Shown here one piece after another: positions 27,427 to 34,428 of a stretch of 64,000 nt of DNA. Source of the stretch: Rhizobium johnstonii 3841 (GTDB lineage: Bacteria; Pseudomonadota; Alphaproteobacteria; Rhizobiales; Rhizobiaceae). The position numbers and the translations under genes were made by a program. A model generated the notes under the pieces. The model was not told the DNA's origin and made no database searches. It saw only the letters and a list, made by a program, of their open reading frames with translations. The DNA lies in contig NC_008384.1 of NCBI RefSeq assembly GCF_000009265.1, positions 248,001 through 312,000 on the forward strand, written 5' to 3'. Within the stretch, counting starts at the first letter, position 1, and the number at the start of each line of letters is the position of its first letter.

Positions 27427-30408
27427 TCAACCAATGCCTCCCAGATCCCACTCGGCCCGTGCCAGAATCCATGCCGCTCCCTGCGCGTCGGCAATCTGCA
27501 CCGCCCTGGTCAGGTCTCTTCTTATCAAGGATGGAGGGTCGTTCAGATCTCGTCTCAGTCTTGCGCTGAGGCGGTAGAGTTCGGCCAGCCAGAACCGTTG
27601 ACCGCTGTTGCGGCCGACATTGATCGCATTGTGAATGATCGCCAGGGCTTCAGCAGGCTTGCCGAGCCGCTGCAGCACCTGCGCATGCATGTCGCTGTGC
27701 ATGGAAAAATTATCGTCGGTGCCCAATTGCTGCTGGAGCAGCAGACCGTGTTGGAATCGCTCTTCACCCCGTTCGGCAAACGACGTCATCAGTTCCGCCC
27801 AGCCGCAGTACATGTTGGCACGCGCCTGGCTTGCTGCAAGACCGTGTCGCTCGGCAAGCGACAGCATTTGTTCGCCGAGAGCATGGACATCGTCATATCT
27901 GCCTTGGCAGCGACGAAGGACTATTGCGTAATAAAGTGCATGAACCATGCTGCCTGCGTGATCAGTCGAGGTTGCCCATTCCAGACACTGTCTGATCGCA
28001 TTTTCACTGGCGTCGGCATCATTCAGCAGCAGGTAGGAAAGGGCGCTCTCACCCAGCCCACATACCTTGGCATCATGTCCACCGAAGAAAGCTCGATTTC
28101 TCACCGCTCTTTCGGGATCATAGAGATCGAGGCCTTTGGCGACACAATCGAGACAGAAGTCGTGCTCGCCGGCATGGAAGCTGGTGGCCCATCCGCAGTG
28201 ATAGGACTGAAGTCTCGTCTCCTGATCCTCGACAGCCTGCATGTCCCCCACGAGAATTCGCGCGCGAGATTGCTGTGTCAGAATGTTGGGCGCTGTGAAC
28301 CACCATCCCCAGTAGACCGGGAAATGTTTCACCCGGGCTGCCGACGATTGTTTCTTCAGAAGCTGCATTGCGCGGGAATAGACCCGCCGCGCGCGCTCCG
28401 AGCCCTCTCCTTCCAGTGCGGTCGCCACGACGCCTTGAAGTTCGAACAGGCCGAGTGCGAGCTCGGTGCGATCGGGATGGCGCTGGGAAACGCTATTGAC
28501 CTCCCGTGCACAAAGCTCAAGTGACACGCTTGCCTCGTGCATTGCGGAGCGAAGAACGCTTGCTTCCGCCGCCGCCAAGGCAAACTTTGCGGCAGCGTCA
28601 TGCAGGCCCGCTTCAGCACACTGCCAGGCAGCGATCGCAGCTGGCAAGCTGGGCTCTCCTTCTCCGATCAAGAGATCCGCGATCCGCCTGTGTATGCGCC
28701 GTCTGTCGCTCTTGAGAAGGCTGCTGTAGGCAGCTTCCTGAGTCAGCACGTGCCGGAACTGAAAGGAGCCGCGACTGCCGGAAGAACGCTCAATGATGCC
28801 TTGGGAAAGAAGCCGCTCAATGGCAACGTCGACAGTCTGCCGGCTGACCCCTTCGAGAAGGCAGGTGAGCAGCGAGATGTTGAATTCGCGGCCGATGACG
28901 CTCGCAAGTTGCGCTGCCCGTCGTGCGGAACCGGTCGCCGCGAGTCTGGCGGAAAGCAGATCATTCAGCGAGCTGACGCCACCTTCCAGAAGCAGCCCTT
29001 TCCATTCGGACGAGGCCTTGCCCAAGGGTTGCCTTCCCAGGAAGAAGTTGGCCAGTTCTTCCGCGTAGAGCGGCATGCCATCGCATTGATCCAGGATGAA
29101 ATCGGACAGGCCGGGCGGGGGACGCTCAGGCCAGACCGAGGCGACGAGATCGCGAACCGCCGCAGAGGCCAATCCGGATAATTCTATCTCGGTCGCCAGT
29201 GCCAGGGATCGTCTGATCCTCGATGTCTGAACCACCAGGATCGGCAACTTGCCTGCGAGCGATCCAAGCCGATCGACCAGTTCCAACGTCATGACGTCAG
29301 CCCAGTGGACATCCTCGAAGACGAGGAGCGTCGGAACGCCAGTCGCTTTGCACGTCAGGATGTCGGAGGCGGCTTCGATGACCTTCCGCCTGAATGCGCG
29401 CCCCGACAAATCGGAGGCTCGAATATTGCGTGAGGTTGCCGGCGATCGGTCTGACGTAAATGAGAGGATGGTGTCGACGACGGCTGCGTCGACGTCCCGG
29501 CCGGCTGTTTGGAGAGCCTGCATAAGAGCCGCGCTTTCGCCATTCTTCAGAACCGAAGGTTCGGCCACAAGTCTCTCAAGGAACGACATAAATGGGTGCA
29601 GAGGCTGGCTCTCCAGGCGCCTGCCGCACTGAAAGATCAGGGTCTCGTGCGAAGTTTGCGATAAGCTGCGGGCGAATTCGCCAATCAGTCTGGATTTGCC
29701 GATGCCTGCCTCTCCGACCACGGTGATTGAACTGCCCTTGCCGTCGCGAGCTGAATTCCAGGCGCTCGAAAGAGCGGCAAGCTCTCTTTCCCTGCCTCTT
29801 ATCGGCCGGTCCCATTCATTGAATGACGACAGCGCAGAGGTTGATCGATCACGTTCCTGCGGGCGCCAGAGCGCAACCGGCTCTTCGAAGCCTTTGAGTT
29901 TGGCCTTCCGCACTAGAGTGTAGTCGAACTTGTGTCGCGTGAGCTGAACGGTCGAATCTGCGACCAGGACCGAATTCGGTTCGGCCTCCGCCTGCAGGCG
30001 AGCCGCCAGGACGGGTGCTGTGCCGACAATCTCGTCTCCTTGCGTGGAGAATACGACAAGACCTGTGGCAACCCCGATGCGCAGCCTGAAAGCTGTGCGC
30101 GTCTTCTTGGTGCTCGCTGCAATGCCTAACAATTCCAAGGAAGCCTGTACCGCGCTTTCAGCCGCATCTTCGGATTGATCGGGATATCCGAAGAAACAGC
30201 ATCCCCCATCACCAAGCCGCTGATGAAGAAAGCCTCCATGCTTTTTTATGATCGTCTCGGCGCTCTGATGTAATGCCGACACGGAGCGAAAGAATTTCTC
30301 CGGCTCGCTCCGCAATAAGAGCTCCGTTGAGCCGACGATATCATAGAAAAGGGCAGTGACCTGTCGCCGCTCACCTGTGAACCGAATTCGCGCATCGAGG
30401 GTTTTCAT
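27427..30408 (-). CDS. Class III nucleotide cyclase fused to an AAA/STAND ATPase and helical repeats
   Basis: The 993-residue protein starts with a class III adenylate/guanylate cyclase domain (about residues 8-170; metal Asp23 in FYDIVGSTEL and Asp67 in RLGDGGCCFFG). Next is a signal-transduction ATPase: the RGRERELAAL segment near 205, Walker A GEAGIGKS at 232-239 and Walker B LLVFEDVHWAD. The C-terminal half of about 480 residues is helical and TPR-like. No DNA-binding domain is evident. Such proteins are large cytosolic sensors whose ligand is usually unknown. It is the first gene of the YcaO-TfuA operon and probably its regulator or effector. A 16-bp palindrome lies 50 bases upstream. 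Confidence 0.85.
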   Translation of the reverse strand: MKTLDARIRFTGERRQVTALFYDIVGSTELLLRSEPEKFFRSVSALHQSAETIIKKHGGFLHQRLGDGGCCFFGYPDQSEDAAESAVQASLELLGIAASTKKTRTAFRLRIGVATGLVVFSTQGDEIVGTAPVLAARLQAEAEPNSVLVADSTVQLTRHKFDYTLVRKAKLKGFEEPVALWRPQERDRSTSALSSFNEWDRPIRGRERELAALSSAWNSARDGKGSSITVVGEAGIGKSRLIGEFARSLSQTSHETLIFQCGRRLESQPLHPFMSFLERLVAEPSVLKNGESAALMQALQTAGRDVDAAVVDTILSFTSDRSPATSRNIRASDLSGRAFRRKVIEAASDILTCKATGVPTLLVFEDVHWADVMTLELVDRLGSLAGKLPILVVQTSRIRRSLALATEIELSGLASAAVRDLVASVWPERPPPGLSDFILDQCDGMPLYAEELANFFLGRQPLGKASSEWKGLLLEGGVSSLNDLLSARLAATGSARRAAQLASVIGREFNISLLTCLLEGVSRQTVDVAIERLLSQGIIERSSGSRGSFQFRHVLTQEAAYSSLLKSDRRRIHRRIADLLIGEGEPSLPAAIAAWQCAEAGLHDAAAKFALAAAEASVLRSAMHEASVSLELCAREVNSVSQRHPDRTELALGLFELQGVVATALEGEGSERARRVYSRAMQLLKKQSSAARVKHFPVYWGWWFTAPNILTQQSRARILVGDMQAVEDQETRLQSYHCGWATSFHAGEHDFCLDCVAKGLDLYDPERAVRNRAFFGGHDAKVCGLGESALSYLLLNDADASENAIRQCLEWATSTDHAGSMVHALYYAIVLRRCQGRYDDVHALGEQMLSLAERHGLAASQARANMYCGWAELMTSFAERGEERFQHGLLLQQQLGTDDNFSMHSDMHAQVLQRLGKPAEALAIIHNAINVGRNSGQRFWLAELYRLSARLRRDLNDPPSLIRRDLTRAVQIADAQGAAWILARAEWDLGGIG

Positions 30409-30457
30409 AGCGGGTCGCCCAACACCACAGAAGCCTTTCTCAGGACATCCGATTTAT

Positions 30458-30473
30458 AGCTTGCATGCAAGCT
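30458..30473. promoter_or_regulatory. 16-bp perfect palindrome upstream of the cyclase/YcaO operon
   Basis: AGCTTGCATGCAAGCT is perfectly self-complementary and sits about 50 bases before the first codon of the six-gene operon, in the only spacer that can hold its promoter. It is a candidate operator; the binding protein is unknown. Confidence 0.5.
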
Positions 30474-30601
30474 TTTCGTGCGGCGATGCTAATTTATGAA
30501 TCGGTTGTTGGCTTGCGGCTTGATAATCATGCGCTCTTCAAAACCGCGACGCATGCCCGGCCGCACCGCTTCGGGCTCATCATGCTGTTTGGCGTACGCT
30601 C

Positions 30602-31153
30602 TTCATCAAGGAGGGTCGCGAGGACCTGATCGAGAAATTCGGTATCCCGCTCGACGAATATCCGAAGCGCTGCATCGAGCAGATCGAGCGCTGGAAGGGC
30701 CAGGCGGAGGCCTATCGTTCAGCCGACAAGATCGAGGTTCGGCCGGCGAAGGAATATGCCTCCTCGATCATCAATTCGGTCTGGACCGGCGAACCCTCGG
30801 TGATCTACGGTAACGTCCGCAACAATGGCTGCATCACCTCGCTGCCGACCAATTGCGCCGCCGAAGTTCCCTGCCTCGTTGACGCCTCCGGCATCCAGCC
30901 GACCTTCATCGGCGATCTGCCGCCGCAGCTGACCGCGCTGATCCGCACCAATATCAACGTCCGGGAACTGACGGTGCAGGCACTGATGACGGAAAATCGC
31001 GAGCATAACTATCACGCCGCGATGATGGACCCGCATACGGCAGCCGAACTCGACCTCGACCAGATCTGGTCGCTGGTCGACGATCTGCTCGCCACCCACG
31101 GCGACTGGCTGCCCGAATGGGCACGCACGACCCGCAAGGTACAGGCCGCCTGA
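30602..31153 (+). pseudogene. 5'-truncated second copy of agaL2 (GH4)
   Basis: This fragment repeats the last ~185 codons of agaL2, from FIKEGREDLIEKFGIPLDEY to the stop, with the frame intact but no start and without the NAD-binding and metal-binding half. Most differences from the intact gene are single substitutions, many silent; by eye it is well above 90% identical. A product, if made from an internal ATG, would be inactive. The junction at 30602 abuts the spacer of the YcaO operon. Confidence 0.9.
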
Positions 31154-31180
31154 CCCCCTCTCCCGGGTGAGGCGTCAAGG

Positions 31181-31213
31181 AGCCCCGCGGTGGCAACAAC
31201 CGCGGGGCTCTTT
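31181..31213 (+). terminator. Terminator following the truncated agaL2 copy
   Basis: The same 11-bp GC stem as after agaL2 (AGCCCCGCGGT with ACCGCGGGGCT), followed by CTCTTT. It was carried along with the duplicated 3' end. Confidence 0.8.
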
Positions 31214-31509
31214 CGTGGGGATGGGGCGTTTTGCGATTTGGGGACGTGACTCGCATGGCCGGATCGACATCCTGTCACCCCTTTCTTGAATGCCCCTTCA
31301 GAGCCGAATCGAAGGCGCTTAACCGAAGATAAGGCGAAGCTTTCGAAGCACGGCGGTAGGACGCAGCGCAACAGCGACGGCTATCGCGAGCGGTTGCTGG
31401 GTTAAAACGAAAGAGCCTCATGCTGCTGCCAAAATTCCGGCCGGATCGTCCGCTTGGAACAGATCGTCCTAATATACGTTTGTGGGAAGCCTGCCCCACG
31501 GAGGACGCC

Positions 31510-31749
31510 ATGATCAGCATCTGGGATGCGAACGTCGAATTGAAGATAGATGATCGTTTTCACGTCATCAGGAGCGCTCGAGAGGCGGTTGCATTTTTGA
31601 AGAAATACTGGCCCGACAACAGAAGCCCGAGCTACGCGACAGCGCGGAAGGTATGCCTGGACGCGGCGAATGGCGTTGTTCCCGGTGCGGAAGCGCGAGC
31701 TGCGTTTGAGGCTGCGGCGAAGGAGGCCGGCATCCTGCGACAAACTTAG
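31510..31749 (+). CDS. DUF982 family protein
   Basis: The 79-residue protein begins MISIWDANVELKIDDRFHVI and shows the DUF982 pattern: a hydrophobic opening with SAREAVAFLKKYWP, then YATARKVCLDAANG and AEARAAFEAAAKEAGI. DUF982 proteins are small, cytosolic, of unknown function, and typical of Rhizobiales, often in many copies on plasmids. GGAGG precedes the ATG at 31510. A longer frame to 31420 exists but has no support. About 300 bases before it carry nothing recognisable. Confidence 0.88.
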   Translation: MISIWDANVELKIDDRFHVIRSAREAVAFLKKYWPDNRSPSYATARKVCLDAANGVVPGAEARAAFEAAAKEAGILRQT

Positions 31750-31814
31750 GGGATTACCTTGTTCGCTGCCTACCATCGAACAGGAGGCGCTGGCGCAGTG
31801 ACATGAGGAGCGAC

Positions 31815-32021
31815 ATGACAGAGAGCGATGCACTCCGCCAGGAAATCTATCGGCTTGCCGCGGCGGCCGAAGCTGACTCAGAAACAACGTCGAATTTGAA
31901 GGCGCTGGCCGTGCAGCTCTGGGCAAACTTCGACGAATTCACGGTCGAGGACCTGGAAGATATACTGAGGGACGAATGGAGAACTCGCGGACTGCCGTTC
32001 AACGACAACGCGGATATGTAG
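31815..32021 (+). CDS. Small acidic hypothetical protein
   Basis: A 68-residue protein starting at the ATG at 31815 (MTESDALRQEIYRLAAAAEA) with GAGGAGCGAC upstream. It is predicted to be helical, with two amphipathic segments and an acidic end (GLPFNDNADM). There is no motif I recognise. It follows the DUF982 gene by 65 bases in the same direction and may be co-transcribed with it. Confidence 0.65.
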   Translation: MTESDALRQEIYRLAAAAEADSETTSNLKALAVQLWANFDEFTVEDLEDILRDEWRTRGLPFNDNADM

Positions 32022-32234
32022 GGGCTTCTGGGATTGGAGACGTCTGTGCTACCTCAGAGGCCTCTTTGCTGCGTTCGCAATCGGGCCCCTAGCTGACCTT
32101 TGTTCGATCTCTATGACGCATGCTATTCGTGAGCAGGGGCGCCGATATTTTCCGCGCGTCGGGTCCAAAAATTATGGTACTTGAAAGTACCTAAAATGTC
32201 CCTATAGTTGAGTCCCTTGGAGAAAAATCGGCCA

Positions 32235-32456
32235 ATGGACTTCGCACTCCTTTTCAACTTGTTCCGGAAGCCCAAGCAGGCCAACGTCACTGACGTCACC
32301 CTCTGGCACAAGCACGAGACACTCCTCCCGGTGCCACTCGTCGACGCCGCCGCCCGAAACCCATCGGGACAAATCTGGCGCCGGCTGAACGGTGTGCAAT
32401 GGGAATATAAGCAGGACCCCGAAACGATTGAAGAATTCGATGCTCGACAATATTGA
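32235..32456 (+). CDS. Small hypothetical protein
   Basis: A 73-residue protein (MDFALLFNLFRKPKQANVTD start, EEFDARQY end). The ATG at 32235 has GGAGAAAA about 12 bases upstream; an upstream in-frame ATG-like start near 32208 is less likely. Third codon positions are strongly GC-biased, as in the neighbouring real genes, while the opposite-strand frame shows no such signal. It has a short hydrophobic N-terminus followed by a soluble part with Trp and charged residues. I do not recognise the family. Confidence 0.62.
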   Translation: MDFALLFNLFRKPKQANVTDVTLWHKHETLLPVPLVDAAARNPSGQIWRRLNGVQWEYKQDPETIEEFDARQY

Positions 32457-32638
32457 GGCTTAAAGCCCTACTGCGCACGGAATCTATGCCTCTGTATTTG
32501 CCACGTCGGCTGCGGCCCGGCATCATCGTCATGCCTTCCTCCGCGGACAGCGACGATGATATCGGATCGAGCGCCGAGGTTGGTTCGTCGCAAACAGCCA
32601 GGCTGTGTTTCTAAAGCGGTCGAAACACCCTCGATGGG

Positions 32639-32779
32639 CTAGTAACCGCCCATCTCACCGCGAACTGGGCCTATCCCCTGCGGCTGTGCATAGGTTGTGT
32701 TGTCCGATCCGCTAGTTGCGCATCCTGCGAGTGTCATGAAGACGATTGCTGCTGCGGCCAAAATGTTTTTCAGAGGCAC
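32639..32779 (-). CDS. Small lipoprotein (46 residues)
   Basis: From a GTG at 32779 the reverse strand encodes a 46-residue protein with a typical lipoprotein signal: basic start (MPLKN), hydrophobic core (ILAAAAIVFMT) and lipobox LAGC with Cys20, after which the mature peptide would be only 27 residues (CATSGSDNTTYAQPQGIGPV and six more). GGAGAAC lies 4-10 bases upstream. Such short lipoproteins anchor in the outer or inner membrane and can act as entry-exclusion, envelope or lysis-type peptides; nothing here decides which. Confidence 0.68.
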   Translation of the reverse strand: MPLKNILAAAAIVFMTLAGCATSGSDNTTYAQPQGIGPVRGEMGGY

Positions 32780-33117
32780 GGCGTTCTCCGATCATGGCAG
32801 GCTGCCCAGGCCTCAAGGGCCATGCCGAGGATTTTCCGTTAAATCACCTGAAATGGCAAGCGCGCCGGTCAACCGGCGGTACGTAGCGTCGCTGCCTCTT
32901 CGAACGTCTCTCCGCAAGATCGCCATTGGCGGCAGCCCGGGGACGCAGGGCGCCGCTGCGGATCGAAGGCGAGAAGCAGGTCGCATGATCTCGGAGGAGG
33001 AGCGGGAGCGCCGTCCGGCAAGGCGCTCCTGTCCGCGTCTAGGACATGAAGCACATGGACGTCTCCAAACCCGCGTCGCTGCGCGAGGTCGTCGGAAACG
33101 CCACGTCGCCGACCGCG
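32780..33117. other. Intergenic region, nothing recognised
   Basis: A possible plus-strand frame of about 180 codons crosses this stretch (32697-33242), but it overlaps the lipoprotein and VOC genes and is Arg/Ser/Pro-rich as expected of a shadow frame. I see no supported gene. Confidence 0.4.
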
Positions 33118-33591
33118 CTATCCTCGAACGGCCGCTTCAATCAACGCGACCTCGATCTTCTGCATCTTCATCATCGCGTCGAAAGCTCGTTTTGCTTCGC
33201 TCCCGCCAGCTCTCATGGCATCCATCAAAACGCGCGGCGTGATCTGCCACGAGATACCCCAACGGTCCTTGCACCACCCGCATTCGCTTTCCCGTCCGCC
33301 ATTTCCAACGATGGCGTTCCAATATCGGTCGGTTTCCTCCTGGTTTTCGGTCGAAATCTGGAATGAGAAAGCTTCATTGTGCTTGAAGGTTGGACCGCCG
33401 TTCAATCCCACGCACGAGACACCGGCAACCGTGAATTCGACAACCAAGACATTGCCGACTTTTCCGTCCGGATAATCGCCGGGCGCACGAATAATGGTTC
33501 CGACGGCGCTGTCAGGGAAGGTCCGCGCATAAAAGTTCGCGGCTTCCTCGGCATCCTTGTCGAACCAGAGGCAGATCGTGTTCTTAGCCAT
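33118..33591 (-). CDS. VOC-family (PhnB-like) protein
   Basis: The 157-residue protein (start ATG at 33591 behind AAGGGACTGAA) reads MAKNTICLWFDKDAEEAANF, then NVLVVEFTVAGVSCVGLNGG and DRWGISWQITPRVLMDAM. This is the small PhnB / 3-demethylubiquinone methyltransferase-like group of the vicinal oxygen chelate fold. Members are cytosolic, often dimeric, and mostly of unknown substrate. It is transcribed alone on the minus strand and shows no obvious functional link with its neighbours. Confidence 0.85.
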   Translation of the reverse strand: MAKNTICLWFDKDAEEAANFYARTFPDSAVGTIIRAPGDYPDGKVGNVLVVEFTVAGVSCVGLNGGPTFKHNEAFSFQISTENQEETDRYWNAIVGNGGRESECGWCKDRWGISWQITPRVLMDAMRAGGSEAKRAFDAMMKMQKIEVALIEAAVRG

Positions 33592-34428
33592 TTCAGTCCC
33601 TTTCATGATTTAACGTGTGGGGTTTAGCGGTCGTCATGACTGAAAGACGGATGAGCTATGGAGGCGCCGACATCATCCCCAAAATAAACGTTGATCCGCT
33701 ATGGCAGCGATCTCGACGCTTTTTGAAATTCGCGTTGGCCGTCCAGAACGAAATGGAAATTGTAGCATTGCGCGCCCGCTGCGACTGCCGCGCACAGCTT
33801 CAATCCAGCAAGCCGTCAAGTTCGGAAACCGCGTATTCGGTCTTATCAGACGTCGAGACAGGTGGGATATGGCTCGACGACATGGCTTTGTTTTGGGTCG
33901 CCGTCTTCCGTAGTGAAGGACCGGGCAACTCTTGCACTGGGGCCGCGCGATTGGGAGCGGGGGTAACCGGCCTGGCGTCAAGGGAACTGCTGTCGCTAAT
34001 CAGGAGGACGAAGGCATCGAACTCGATCGCATCGTCGTGGCCGAAGTGTTGCTCGACCGCGCCAGGTGGCCCTCGTACCGAAACGAGCCGCGAGCGCGCT
34101 TCCAGCCACGAAGAAACCGGTCCTGCCCCCAGCGGGATAGTTTCTTCGGAACCAGGGAATGGGCGACGAGTAGGTCGAGATCGAGCGCCGGTCGGTCGAC
34201 CGCCCCTGACCGATGCGGCCGCGGCATCGCTCCGAAAGTCACCTTGGCCGCCGCCTCTACGCCAGACTAGGACGGCCACGATTCTCATGGGCGGCGGGAA
34301 ATCTCTATCAATCCGGCATTCATGGCCAGACGCAAGACTCCTCGGAACCATGGGTGCCTTTTGCGGTAGAAGACACTGCATCGCCCGGCTATAAAGGTCA
34401 TGCTGCGTTTGCATTTAAGCGGTAACCG
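33592..34428. other. Region without a supported gene; its end is the PBP leader repeat
   Basis: Frames on both strands (for example 33800-34414 minus and 33615-34394 plus) overlap each other, are Arg/Pro/Ser-rich and lack ribosome sites, so I do not call them. The last ~90 bases match those before the first PBP copy. The remainder may hold degraded sequence from earlier insertions. Confidence 0.45.

Noticed and set aside
32697..33242. Plus-strand frame of 181 codons
   Set aside because: It overlaps the lipoprotein and VOC genes on the other strand, is low-complexity Arg/Ser, and has no ribosome site.
33615..34414. Overlapping frames on both strands (259 and 204 codons)
   Set aside because: Neither shows a domain, codon bias or start signal; possibly degraded sequence, so it was described only as a gene-free region.
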